Shown here: positions 1 to 7,446 of the stretch, in pieces
How the letters are laid out: each line of letters begins with the position of its first letter
Position numbering within the stretch: the first letter of the stretch is position 1
DNA from: Tidjanibacter sp.
GTDB lineage: Bacteria; Bacteroidota; Bacteroidia; Bacteroidales; Rikenellaceae
Reading direction: 5' to 3'
DNA length: 64,000 nt
Assembly: GCA_017936605.1 (NCBI GenBank)
Contig: JAGBFH010000009.1
Location: 61,999 to 125,998, forward strand
Notes under the pieces: model-generated
Databases searched by the model: none
Told to the model about the DNA's origin: nothing
The model's input: only the letters and a program-made list of their open reading frames with translations
Program-made: the position numbers and the translations under genes

Positions 1-1
1 T

Positions 2-217
2 ACACTCTATGTCACTGTGGAGCCTTGCGTGATGTGCGCCGGAGCGCTCGCTTGGAGCCAGATAGGGCGCGTGGTCTATGGCGCAGCCGACCCCAAGAGG
101 GGCTATTCGACCTACTCCAACCACATACTTCACCCCAAAACTGAGGTGGTGGCAGGACTTATGGAGGAGGAATGTAGGAGTATTATGGAAGAATTTTTCA
201 AAAAATTGCGCAAGTGA
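2..217 (+). CDS. tadA: tRNA-specific adenosine deaminase, C-terminal part
   Basis: This is the 3' portion of a gene that starts before the window. The visible frame opens with TLYVTVEPCVMCAGA, the PCxxC zinc-binding signature of the cytidine/deoxycytidylate deaminase fold, followed by the VVYGAxDPKxG stretch typical of TadA. TadA converts A34 to inosine in the anticodon of tRNA-Arg(ACG). The upstream HAE catalytic motif lies outside the window and cannot be checked. About 72 codons remain of a usual 145-160. A related guanine or cytosine deaminase is possible, but GAADPKRG favours TadA. Confidence 0.85.
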   Translation, partial: TLYVTVEPCVMCAGALAWSQIGRVVYGAADPKRGYSTYSNHILHPKTEVVAGLMEEECRSIMEEFFKKLRK

Positions 218-241
218 ATTGCAATTCCGCAGAGGATTGCA

Positions 242-249
242 TAATTTTG
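242..249 (+). promoter_or_regulatory. Bacteroidetes -7 element (TAATTTTG)
   Basis: This matches the TAnnTTTG consensus of the Bacteroidetes primary sigma factor. It lies about 66 bp before the TPR protein start, in an AT-rich gap between two plus-strand genes. Confidence 0.5.
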
Positions 250-314
250 TGGCAATTATTTCGTTGAAATAATAACTGGGACAAAACTAATAACTAAAAT
301 AATCAAACGATACA

Positions 315-1307
315 ATGAAAATCAAAGCTTTTATGGTTGCTCTTGCAGCACTTGTTTTGAGCACCAACACTTTTGCACAGGATCTCGAGATTGAGCTCAA
401 CAACACCTATGCAGAGGCTATGACGGCGATTAAAGCAAAACAGTATGATGTTGCTCTTACCGCCCTGTATAAGACTCTGGATATGGCATTTGAGGTGGAG
501 AATGCAGACTATGTAGTTAAGGCACAGAGGTATATCCCCGTGTGCAACCTCAACAGCGGTAATCAGAAACTCCAGGCAAAGGATTTGAACGGTGCGCTTG
601 AGGATTATGCCAAGGCTATCGAGTCGGGCAACTTCTATGGTGACACCAAGACCGTGCGCAATGCAAAGAACCGCATTTCGGCAATCTATAAGAGTATGGG
701 TGCGAAGGCTTACAATAGCAAGAACTACGCAAGTGCAATCGAGGTATTTGCAAAAGGCTATGAGGCCAACCGTCAGGATACCGACCTGGCCCTCTACCTC
801 GCACAGAGCTACTGCGAGCTCAAGGACTTTGAGAATGGTGTGAGGGTTTATACCGACATCATCAACCTTGAGACCCGTCACAGCAAATTTGCCAAGGCCG
901 CTGCCAACGCCAAATCGAAACTCTCCAACTACCTCTTGGTGAAAGCTCAGGAGGAGATTAAGAAGGGCGATAAGGATGCTGCCTATGCAACTCTCGAGAC
1001 CCTCGTGGATGCAGTTCCTGCAAACTACACCAACCAGATTTTCCGCCTGAACACCGCCGCCAGCAATAGCGATTGGGCCAACCTCGCAGCTTGGGGCGAG
1101 GAGGCACTTGCCCACTTCAAAGGCAACGCCGAGCAGTCGAGCGACATCAACTACCTCATCGCCGTTGCTTACGATAGTATGGACCAGAACGAGAAGGCTG
1201 TTGAGGCTTATCAGCGCGTAACCGCCGGCAAGCAGGTTACTGCTGCCAAGAAGCGCGTTGTGGAGTTGAATAAGTTTATGAAGGAGCAGAAAGCCCACCA
1301 GAAATAG
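315..1307 (+). CDS. Exported TPR-repeat protein of unknown role
   Basis: The 330-residue product begins with a clear signal peptide (basic MKIK, hydrophobic core, cleavage near TFAQ at about residue 22). The rest is helical, with repeated A-L-x-x-Y/F spacing typical of tetratricopeptide repeats, for example around KAKQYDVALTALYKTL, LNGALEDYAKAIESG, YASAIEVFAKGYEAN and NEKAVEAYQRVTA. TPR proteins of this type act as periplasmic scaffolds, but no partner is indicated. A promoter lies about 66 bp upstream and a long stem-loop element begins immediately after the stop, so the gene is probably monocistronic. No enzyme motif was seen. Confidence 0.85.
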   Translation: MKIKAFMVALAALVLSTNTFAQDLEIELNNTYAEAMTAIKAKQYDVALTALYKTLDMAFEVENADYVVKAQRYIPVCNLNSGNQKLQAKDLNGALEDYAKAIESGNFYGDTKTVRNAKNRISAIYKSMGAKAYNSKNYASAIEVFAKGYEANRQDTDLALYLAQSYCELKDFENGVRVYTDIINLETRHSKFAKAAANAKSKLSNYLLVKAQEEIKKGDKDAAYATLETLVDAVPANYTNQIFRLNTAASNSDWANLAAWGEEALAHFKGNAEQSSDINYLIAVAYDSMDQNEKAVEAYQRVTAGKQVTAAKKRVVELNKFMKEQKAHQK

Positions 1308-1455
1308 ACGCATATAGCGAGCGACTGCTCGCGAGCACATCTCGCGGGTGAATTTTGCACCACCTACAATGGGCGAGTTCCTCACTTACCTCGAGTAAGC
1401 TGCGGACTCGCCCATCTTGTTGGCACAAAATTCCCTCCGCGATATGCGCTCTTGT
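1308..1455 (+). repeat. Cruciform 3'-end element, copy 1
   Basis: This long imperfect inverted repeat starts at the base after the TPR gene stop. Outer arms are ACGCATATAGCGA and GCGATATGCGC, middle arms are GAATTTTGCACC and GGCACAAAATTC, and inner arms are GGGCGAG and CTCGCCC around CTTAC..GTAAG. Related copies follow other plus-strand genes at about 9.25, 11.58, 32.38 and 55.59 kb. Confidence 0.75.
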
Positions 1456-1511
1456 GTCTACTGGTCTATGGGGCCTATGGGTCTTATAGGTCTTATAGGC
1501 CCCATCTAACA

Positions 1512-1557
1512 CCCTCCCCTAAGTTAGGGGAGGGTGCCGAAGGCGGGAGAGGTCTGT
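1512..1557 (+). repeat. Double-hairpin dispersed repeat, copy 1
   Basis: It contains the palindrome CTCCCCTAAGTTAGGGGAG followed by GCCGAAGGC and GGGAGAGGTCTGT. At least ten other copies lie in the window. Confidence 0.8.
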
Positions 1558-1584
1558 AGAAAAGCGGTCAGCGGTCAGCTTTGC

Positions 1585-1612
1585 TCACGGGTTACAAAAA
1601 TGTAACCCGTGA
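1585..1612. terminator. GGGTTAC-type stem-loop
   Basis: Perfect 12-bp arms TCACGGGTTACA and TGTAACCCGTGA flank a 4-base loop. It lies between convergent genes and has no strong U tract, so termination is inferred. The same stem recurs at about 15.38, 24.65 and 55.77 kb. Confidence 0.5.
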
Positions 1613-1852
1613 ACTATTGGAAAGGGCCAAAAGGGCTAAAATGCCCAAAAAGGCCAAAAGGAAATTGACAATTATAGAGGGGATGTAGTGAAGTTGTTGA
1701 GGAATCCTTAATTTCCCTAATTTCCCTAAACTCCCTAAGGTCCTTAAAGTCCTTAAAGTTCCCCATCTCTCCCATTCGCCCATTCGCCCATTCGCCCTTT
1801 TGGCCTTTTTGGCCCTTTCTGCCCTTTAATCCTCGCCCCCTCCAACTCAAAA

Positions 1853-1882
1853 CAAAGGCCCTCGGATTTCCGAGGGCCTTTG
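1853..1882 (-). terminator. Terminator of the acyltransferase gene
   Basis: A GC-rich hairpin (CAAAGGCCCTCGG and CCGAGGGCCTTTG, 4-base loop) begins 12 bp past the minus-strand stop and is followed by a short T run on that strand. Confidence 0.75.
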
Positions 1883-1893
1883 TAGGTCGTTTA

Positions 1894-3687
1894 TTATGCT
1901 TGTCGATTCTGGTTGAAGCGTTGGACAATGTCGTCGCTCATATCCCTGAGAATCATCTGCAATTTCTGTTCGGGGACATTCTGCAAATCCAGGAGCATAA
2001 GCGCGTCGAGGGCGTTGCAGAAGTCGTGGTCGACATTGTAGCCCACTATGCGGCTGCCGAGCTGGAGGTATTTCTTGATCAGCACGGGTATTGTGCGCTC
2101 GTCTTTCTCGATGTCGCTCACAATCTTATCTATGAGGCTGATGCTATCCACGCCCTCAATAAGCGCGGCGTTGATGGGGAAGTCAATACCCTCGGCACCG
2201 GTGCGGGGGTGGATATGCGAGGCCACCTCGTGGTTGAAGTGATTTTGTGTGAGGTGGGTCATAATGATGGTCTTCGAGGAGCGCTGGAACTCGCCCGAGA
2301 TGGTCACGGGACCAATGAGGTAGCGGTAGCCCTCATTGGAGAGCAGGGTGTGGAAAATACCCCTCCAGAGCATCAGTAGCGATGTGGGGCGGCGCTGGTA
2401 GTCGGGTGTGATGAACGAGCGGCCGAGCTCAATGGCGCTGCCGAGCATCCCCTCCAGCTCCTTGTCGTACCGGAAGAGCGAGTGGGTGTAGAAGCCGTCG
2501 AGGCCATACTTGGGCATAATCTCGCCACCGAAGCCCATACGATAGGCACCCACGAGTGCTTGGGCCTCGTGGTCCCAGATGAAGAGCTGACGGTAGTAGC
2601 TGTCATACTGGTCTATATCTACGGCCTTCATTGAGCCCTCGCCTATGCAGCGGAAGGTTATCTCTCTCAGGCGGCCAATCTCCTGCATCATATTGGGAAT
2701 CAGCTCCGTGGGGGCCAGATATACCGAGTAGTGGTCGCCGTGGTCGAAGAGTTTATGTGTTTGGTTGAGGCTCTCCACCTCGGCAAGGAGAAGGTTGCGG
2801 TCAATGGCGGGGATGATGTCGCCCATATTACCCTGGTCCCTGGCTATGTCCTCACACGAGCGCACGGGTTTCTCGCGGCTGTCGCGCAAAAAGTCCACCG
2901 TTGCACGCAGGTAGTTGCGGTAGGTGTTGAAGTCGGTGAGCTCCTTCAGGCGGCTGGCGGGCAGAGCCGAGCCTATGGTGATGGGGATTGTCTGCCCCTT
3001 CTTGTTGAAAATCTCCCTCAGGAGCATAGCCGTACGCAGACGGGGGTGAATCTTGCCCAGCAGGTGGAAGAGGGTGCTGTTGTTTGCCTCTATCCAACAG
3101 GGCACAATGGCAGCCTCACTCTTGCGGATGAGCTTTATGGCGGAGGAGTGCCACTCCTTGTCGCTCACATACTTCTTGCCCCAGCCTCCGCGCCAGGTCG
3201 AAACCTCACCTGCGGGGCAGAGTAACAGACAGCCTCCCTCGCTCAGGTGCTTGAGTCCGAGCTTAAGGCCGGCCAGCGAGCCGCCCTGCTTCTCCTCAAA
3301 GGGGTTCACGGGGAAGAGGTAGGGGGTGATGGGCTCCACGCGGTTGAGCAGGAAGTTGCCCAACACCTTCACATCCTGGCGTACCTGGGTGATGGCGTGA
3401 ATCATAACGATGCCGTCGACGATACCTGTGGGGTGGTTGCAGATGACAATCACGGGGCCCTCTGCGGGAATGTTGGAGATGCTCTTGGAGTCCACATCCA
3501 CGCTCACCTTAATCTCCCTGAGAATGGTGGGTAGGCTCTGGTCGGGCTGACTCATAATATTGTCGTAAGCCCTCTGGGCCTTGTGTCCGCCGAACGCCCA
3601 CACAATAATCTTGGCCATAAATCGGGCAAAAGGCCCCTTGCGGCCAAACATAAATTCCTCGGTGCTGAAAAGTTTGTTGTTGCTCAT
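1894..3687 (-). CDS. Fused PlsC-like O-acyltransferase and GNAT-like N-acyltransferase (OlsF/GlsAB-type aminolipid synthase)
   Basis: The product is 597 residues from the start chosen at MSNNKLF. The open frame continues 36 codons further upstream, but that extension is not protein-like and the chosen ATG has a GGGAG site before it. The N-terminal half has the lysophospholipid acyltransferase motif CNHPTGIVDG (HX5D) near residue 80. The C-terminal half (from about residue 310) resembles the acyl-ACP-dependent N-acyltransferases that make lyso-ornithine or lyso-glycine lipids. Bifunctional OlsF-type enzymes of Bacteroidetes perform both acylations, and the separate Bacteroides proteins are GlsB and GlsA. 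The amino acid acceptor (ornithine, glycine, serine-glycine) cannot be read from sequence. Confidence 0.8.
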   Translation of the reverse strand: MSNNKLFSTEEFMFGRKGPFARFMAKIIVWAFGGHKAQRAYDNIMSQPDQSLPTILREIKVSVDVDSKSISNIPAEGPVIVICNHPTGIVDGIVMIHAITQVRQDVKVLGNFLLNRVEPITPYLFPVNPFEEKQGGSLAGLKLGLKHLSEGGCLLLCPAGEVSTWRGGWGKKYVSDKEWHSSAIKLIRKSEAAIVPCWIEANNSTLFHLLGKIHPRLRTAMLLREIFNKKGQTIPITIGSALPASRLKELTDFNTYRNYLRATVDFLRDSREKPVRSCEDIARDQGNMGDIIPAIDRNLLLAEVESLNQTHKLFDHGDHYSVYLAPTELIPNMMQEIGRLREITFRCIGEGSMKAVDIDQYDSYYRQLFIWDHEAQALVGAYRMGFGGEIMPKYGLDGFYTHSLFRYDKELEGMLGSAIELGRSFITPDYQRRPTSLLMLWRGIFHTLLSNEGYRYLIGPVTISGEFQRSSKTIIMTHLTQNHFNHEVASHIHPRTGAEGIDFPINAALIEGVDSISLIDKIVSDIEKDERTIPVLIKKYLQLGSRIVGYNVDHDFCNALDALMLLDLQNVPEQKLQMILRDMSDDIVQRFNQNRQA

Positions 3688-3799
3688 CAAATATAGTTCT
3701 CCCTTCGTTTGTGCGTGAAGAGTCGGGAGGTGGAAAAAGTGGGGTGTGGTCCTAACCCGAAACTCGCTCACGCACGCGCATAACACGCGTACCAAAAGA

Positions 3800-3807
3800 C
3801 AAAATTA
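3800..3807 (-). promoter_or_regulatory. -7 element for the acyltransferase (TAATTTTG on minus strand)
   Basis: The plus strand reads CAAAATTA. It sits about 110 bp before the chosen start and back-to-back with uvrC. Confidence 0.45.
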
Positions 3808-3839
3808 GCCATTTTTTTCGTAATCTCAACAAAAAGTAG

Positions 3840-3847
3840 TTATTTTG
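3840..3847 (+). promoter_or_regulatory. Weak -7-like element of uvrC (TTATTTTG)
   Basis: It has one mismatch to TAnnTTTG. Its final G is exactly 4 bases before the uvrC ATG, the same spacing as the perfect elements of rnz and rsmE. Confidence 0.3.
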
Positions 3848-3851
3848 TGGT

Positions 3852-5669
3852 ATGATAGTGGAAAATGTGCGTATAAAGGAGTTGAAGGAGGCTGTGAGTC
3901 TGCTGCCCACGACCCCGGGTGTCTATCAGTTTATGGACTCCTCGGGCAAGGTTATCTATGTGGGCAAGGCGGTGAATCTGCGCCGCCGCGTGGGCTCCTA
4001 CTTCATGGACTCCTCGAAACATAGCGCCAAGGTGAAGGTGCTTGTGTCGAAGGTGGCCTCGCTCAAACACATCGACACCCCTTCGGAGCACGACGCGCTG
4101 CTGTTGGAGAACTCCCTCATCAAGACCCTCAAACCGCGCTATAATATCCTTCTGAAGGACGATAAGACCTACCCGTGGATTGTGGTGCGCAACGAGCCCT
4201 TTCCGCGTGTGGAGTCCACCCGACGGATGGTGCGCGACGGGTCGCAGTATTTCGGCCCCTACTCGTCGGTGATGGCGCAAAAGGCTGTGCTCGAGAGCCT
4301 TAGGGAGATTTACCAGATTCGCACCTGTGCGCTCTGCCTTTCGCCCGAGATGATTGCCAAGCGCAACTATCGCGTCTGCCTCCAGTACCACATTGGCAAC
4401 TGTGCAGGTCCTTGCGAGGGGCGTCAGAGTGCCGAGGAGTATGGCCGCCTTGTGGAGCTGGTAAAACGCCACTTGAGGGGCGATTTGAAGCCCGCCAAGG
4501 AGTACCTTACGGAGCAGATGATGGCTGCGGCCGAGGTGCTCAACTTCGAGAAGGCGGCAACCTATAAGGCCCGCCTCGAGGCCCTTGCGAAGTATGAGGC
4601 CAAGAGTGTCATTGTGAGCCCCACGCTGGGTGACTTGGATGTTTTCTATATACTTGTGGATGAGATAGATGCCTATTGTGCCTTTGTGAGGGTTGTGAGG
4701 GGCACCGTGGTGGCCTCGCGCACAATGCTCCTCACGCTCGGAGCCGAGAGCGAGAGGGCCACGATTCTCGGTGCGGCCATCCGGCAGATGGTGCCCGCCG
4801 TAGCCGATGGCAGACTCTCGCGTGAGGTCATCGTGCCGGTGGTGCCCGAGGGCGATTTTGGGGATGTGAAGTTCACCGTGCCCCAGAAGGGTGACAAACT
4901 CAAACTCCTCGAGTTTGCACAGAAAGGGGCGATTATGGCTCGTGCCGAGAGGCTCAAGAATATGGAGATTAAGAACCCCGAACGCCACACCGAAAGGCTT
5001 ATGTCGGCCCTCCAGCGCGAACTCCACCTCGACCACCAACCCCGCCATATCGAGTGCTTCGATAACTCCAACTTGCAGGGAACCCACCCTGTGGCTGCGT
5101 GTGTGGTCTTTCGTGACGGCAAACCCTCGCGCAAGGAGTACCGCCACTTCAATGTGAAGACGGTGGTGGGCCCCGATGACTTCGCCACGATGAGGGAGAT
5201 AATCACGCGCCGCTACTCGAGGGTCTTGGCCGAGGGTGGCGAGCTGCCCGACCTGATTGTTGTCGACGGTGGCAAAGGACAGCTCTCCTCGGCAGTGGCG
5301 GTGCTCAAGGAGCTCGGTATTTTTGAGAGGGTGCCCGTTGTGGGCCTTGCCGAGAGGTTCGAGGAGATATTCTTCCCGGGCGACCCGCTGCCCTATAATC
5401 TCGATAGGAATGGCGAGCCGCTGAAGGTCGTGCGCCATATCCGCGATGAGGCCCACCGCTTCGGTATCACCTTCCACCGCAACAAACGCTCGGCGGCCTT
5501 CACCAAGAGCGAGCTGGAACAAATCGAGGGCATCGGCCCCAAGAGCATAGAGGCCCTGCTGGGTAGGTTTGGGAGTGTGCAGGGGGTTGCCCGTGCGAGC
5601 CTTGAGGATATCGCCCAGACTATCGGCTCCGCAAAAGCCGAGCGCGTCTATGCGTTTTTTCACAAATAG
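3852..5669 (+). CDS. uvrC: Excinuclease ABC subunit C
   Basis: UvrC makes the dual incisions in nucleotide excision repair together with UvrAB. All modules are present in 605 residues: GIY-YIG nuclease (GVYQF near 23 and VIYVGKA near 35), a cysteine cluster (CALC, VCLQ, NCAGPC) that fits the UvrC iron-sulfur site, a UVR helix pair (NFEKAATYKARLEAL), the RNase H-like nuclease (ECFDNSN, VVDGGKGQL) and a C-terminal helix-hairpin-helix (IEGIGPKSIEALL). Length is normal. The start ATG lies 4 bases after a weak promoter element, suggesting a leaderless transcript. The last 37 bp are duplicated 670 bp downstream, beyond the next small gene. Confidence 0.96.
   Translation: MIVENVRIKELKEAVSLLPTTPGVYQFMDSSGKVIYVGKAVNLRRRVGSYFMDSSKHSAKVKVLVSKVASLKHIDTPSEHDALLLENSLIKTLKPRYNILLKDDKTYPWIVVRNEPFPRVESTRRMVRDGSQYFGPYSSVMAQKAVLESLREIYQIRTCALCLSPEMIAKRNYRVCLQYHIGNCAGPCEGRQSAEEYGRLVELVKRHLRGDLKPAKEYLTEQMMAAAEVLNFEKAATYKARLEALAKYEAKSVIVSPTLGDLDVFYILVDEIDAYCAFVRVVRGTVVASRTMLLTLGAESERATILGAAIRQMVPAVADGRLSREVIVPVVPEGDFGDVKFTVPQKGDKLKLLEFAQKGAIMARAERLKNMEIKNPERHTERLMSALQRELHLDHQPRHIECFDNSNLQGTHPVAACVVFRDGKPSRKEYRHFNVKTVVGPDDFATMREIITRRYSRVLAEGGELPDLIVVDGGKGQLSSAVAVLKELGIFERVPVVGLAERFEEIFFPGDPLPYNLDRNGEPLKVVRHIRDEAHRFGITFHRNKRSAAFTKSELEQIEGIGPKSIEALLGRFGSVQGVARASLEDIAQTIGSAKAERVYAFFHK
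5632..5668 (+). repeat. 37-bp direct repeat, left copy (3' end of uvrC)
   Basis: It runs from CAAAAGCCGAGC to TTTTCACAAATA and is identical at every base to 6302-6338. The flanking bases differ on both sides. Confidence 0.95.
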
Positions 5670-5724
5670 CCCATCCAAAATATAAGAATCATTGTTATTG
5701 TTTGGATGTTGGGGAGGGATTTTC

Positions 5725-5732
5725 TAACTTTG
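5725..5732 (+). promoter_or_regulatory. -7 element (TAACTTTG) of the small lipoprotein gene
   Basis: It matches TAnnTTTG and sits 33 bp before the ATG at 5766, so the gene between the 37-bp repeats carries its own promoter. Confidence 0.55.
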
Positions 5733-5765
5733 CTGTAGATTGCTAATCTCTCAAATTTTGTGCTT

Positions 5766-6224
5766 ATGAAAAAGAGTTTTTTTGTGGCAGTGCTACTGTT
5801 AATGGCAACCTTTTGGGGTTGTGACGACCATATTGTGGAAGATAATCTCACACGCGAGGGGCGTTGGTATATAAACAACTTCTCGTCGGAATCGTTTACG
5901 GTGAGTATCGAGGGGAATGAAATGTTGCTGGAATTGCGCGATGGACCCATAGTGACACTTGTCGGGGCAGATACATACGATGTGGAGATAACAAGACCCA
6001 ACGAATCCGACTATTGGGCTGTCGGTCCTCACTATAGCAGCGACGATATTGTGATATCATTTGAGTTTTCCAATGGTGTGAAGCATACATTCCAAGGAGC
6101 ATTGATAGAAAGGGATGTCAGGTATGCAACGAGCTGGGTAGTTAAGGATGTCGACGATGTGGTGGAACACCTCTATAACTTTACAGATGCGGACTATCAG
6201 AGAATAATGGCCCTATATGAGTAG
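5766..6224 (+). CDS. Small predicted lipoprotein of unknown function
   Basis: The product is about 152 residues from the chosen ATG (MKKSFF); a CTT ATG extension of two codons upstream is unlikely. A type II signal peptide ends in the lipobox FWGC with the cysteine near residue 18, followed by DD. The remainder looks like a small beta-rich domain (RWYINNF, VEITRPNESDYW, VISFEFSNG). I do not recognise a family. Codon use is AT-richer than in uvrC or trxB. It has its own promoter and a terminator, and lies between two copies of the uvrC 3' end, which suggests late insertion as a self-contained cassette. Confidence 0.75.
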   Translation: MKKSFFVAVLLLMATFWGCDDHIVEDNLTREGRWYINNFSSESFTVSIEGNEMLLELRDGPIVTLVGADTYDVEITRPNESDYWAVGPHYSSDDIVISFEFSNGVKHTFQGALIERDVRYATSWVVKDVDDVVEHLYNFTDADYQRIMALYE

Positions 6225-6231
6225 GGATATT

Positions 6232-6257
6232 GGCGGGCTGTGTCCCGCCTTTTTTTG
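6232..6257 (+). terminator. Rho-independent terminator of the small lipoprotein gene
   Basis: Stem GGCGGG/CCCGCC followed by seven Ts, starting 8 bp after the stop. Confidence 0.85.
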
Positions 6258-6301
6258 TTTGGAGGCAACTCCATCGCGGCCTAAGTAGCAACCGCGAAAA
6301 T

Positions 6302-6338
6302 CAAAAGCCGAGCGCGTCTATGCGTTTTTTCACAAATA
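6302..6338 (+). repeat. 37-bp direct repeat, right copy (uvrC tail duplicate)
   Basis: Exact copy of 5632-5668 with no coding role here. It lies directly before the trxB promoter. Confidence 0.95.
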
Positions 6339-6343
6339 ATTCT

Positions 6344-6351
6344 TATATTTG
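6344..6351 (+). promoter_or_regulatory. -7 element (TATATTTG) of trxB
   Basis: Perfect TAnnTTTG match 52 bp before the trxB ATG. The 12 bases at 6339-6350 are the exact reverse complement of 5678-5689. Confidence 0.65.
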
Positions 6352-6403
6352 TAGGTTCGATTGGAATTACGACCAAAAACTATACAAAAACTTCGATATC
6401 AAA

Positions 6404-7330
6404 ATGGAAAAAGTAAGATGCCTTATCATTGGTGGTGGCCCTGCTGGCTACACCGCCGCAATCTACGCTTCGCGTGCAAACCTCGCCCCCGTACTCTATG
6501 AGGGCTTTGAGCCCGGTGGTCAGCTCACAACTACTACCGAGGTGGAGAACTTCCCCGGCTATCCCGAGGGCGTGAATGGACCCCAGATGATGGACGACAT
6601 CCGCCGTCAGGCACTCCGTTTCGGTGCCGACATCCGCGCAGGTGTGGTAACCAAAGTGGAGCTCTCGGGGCGCCCCTTCAAGGTTGTTGTGAACGACAGC
6701 GATGAGATTGAGGCCGAGGCTATCATCATCGCAACAGGTGCAACCGCCAAATATCTGGGTCTGCCCAGCGAGGCCAAGTTCAGGGGTATGGGCGTGAGCG
6801 CTTGTGCTACTTGTGACGGCTTCTTCTACCGCCGCAAAGATGTGGCTGTTGTGGGCGCGGGCGACACCGCTTGTGAGGAGGCCACCTACCTCGCATCCAT
6901 CTGCAACAAGGTGCATATGATTATCCGCAAGGACTATATGCGTGCCTCGAAGGTTATGCAGGCAAGGGTTGAGAATACCCCCAACATCGAGGTACACTAC
7001 CTCTGCAACACCCAGGAGATTCTTGGCGACGAGAACGGCGTAACGGGCGTAAGGCTCATCCACGCCGACGGTCACACCGAGGAGATTGCCATCGACGGTT
7101 TCTTCCTCGGCATCGGCCACTCGCCCCAGACCAAACTCTTCGCCGGCCAGTTGGAGCTCAACGAGGAGGGCTACATCGTCACTCAGGGTGCTTCGAGCAA
7201 GACCTCTGTGGAGGGTGTCTTTGCCGCAGGTGATGTTAAGGACCCCCACTACCGTCAGGGTATCGTGGCTGCCGGTAGCGGTGCTATCGCCGCTATGGAC
7301 TGCGAGCGCTTCCTCGTTTCGCAGCAGTAG
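6404..7330 (+). CDS. trxB: Thioredoxin-disulfide reductase
   Basis: The 308-residue flavoprotein passes electrons from NADPH to thioredoxin. It shows the FAD-binding GGGPAG at residues 10-15, the redox pair CATC at 134-137 within SACATCDGFF, the NADPH Rossmann motif VVGAGDTACEEA near 150-161, and the C-terminal FAD motif GVFAAGDV. The ATG at 6404 was chosen because translation of the region upstream is simply the uvrC-tail repeat. A hairpin terminator follows. Length and motifs are canonical. Confidence 0.95.
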   Translation: MEKVRCLIIGGGPAGYTAAIYASRANLAPVLYEGFEPGGQLTTTTEVENFPGYPEGVNGPQMMDDIRRQALRFGADIRAGVVTKVELSGRPFKVVVNDSDEIEAEAIIIATGATAKYLGLPSEAKFRGMGVSACATCDGFFYRRKDVAVVGAGDTACEEATYLASICNKVHMIIRKDYMRASKVMQARVENTPNIEVHYLCNTQEILGDENGVTGVRLIHADGHTEEIAIDGFFLGIGHSPQTKLFAGQLELNEEGYIVTQGASSKTSVEGVFAAGDVKDPHYRQGIVAAGSGAIAAMDCERFLVSQQ

Positions 7331-7345
7331 AAGAATCAGACTATA

Positions 7346-7408
7346 GCCGAAGGGTGAAGGGTAGGGGAGCCGTTGTTCGCTCTCTACCCACCTCTTCGGC
7401 GCTTTTTT
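7346..7408 (+). terminator. Long terminator hairpin after trxB
   Basis: GCCGAAG pairs with CTTCGGC, with an inner GGGTAG/CTACCC pairing, followed by a T run. It separates trxB from the licD-GT2 pair. Confidence 0.6.
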
Positions 7409-7446
7409 ACGAAAGGCAACAGCCAACAGCTAATGGCTTATTTAAG

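Larger units (their letters stand above)
1308..1893. other. Gene-free region between convergent genes, filled with repeats
   Basis: No credible coding frame is present. In order it holds the cruciform element, a double-hairpin repeat (1512-1557), a GGGTTAC stem-loop (1585-1612), short arrays related to AAGTCCTTA and CCCATTCG, GGCCxTTTT runs, and the acyltransferase terminator. Confidence 0.7.

Noticed and set aside
303..1385. 360-codon minus-strand open frame over the TPR gene
   Set aside because: Antisense shadow. The plus-strand frame has a signal peptide and TPR periodicity.
3688..3795. 36-codon N-terminal extension of the acyltransferase
   Set aside because: The extension reads as non-protein-like sequence (MVRVLCACVSEF) and the internal ATG has a GGGAG site and matches the family N terminus better.
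5632..6338. Insertion sequence between the uvrC-tail repeats
   Set aside because: The interval encodes only a small lipoprotein; there is no transposase or terminal inverted repeat at both ends.
6230..6403. 58-codon N-terminal extension of trxB
   Set aside because: It translates the lipoprotein terminator and the duplicated uvrC tail; TrxB starts at the FAD-binding strand.
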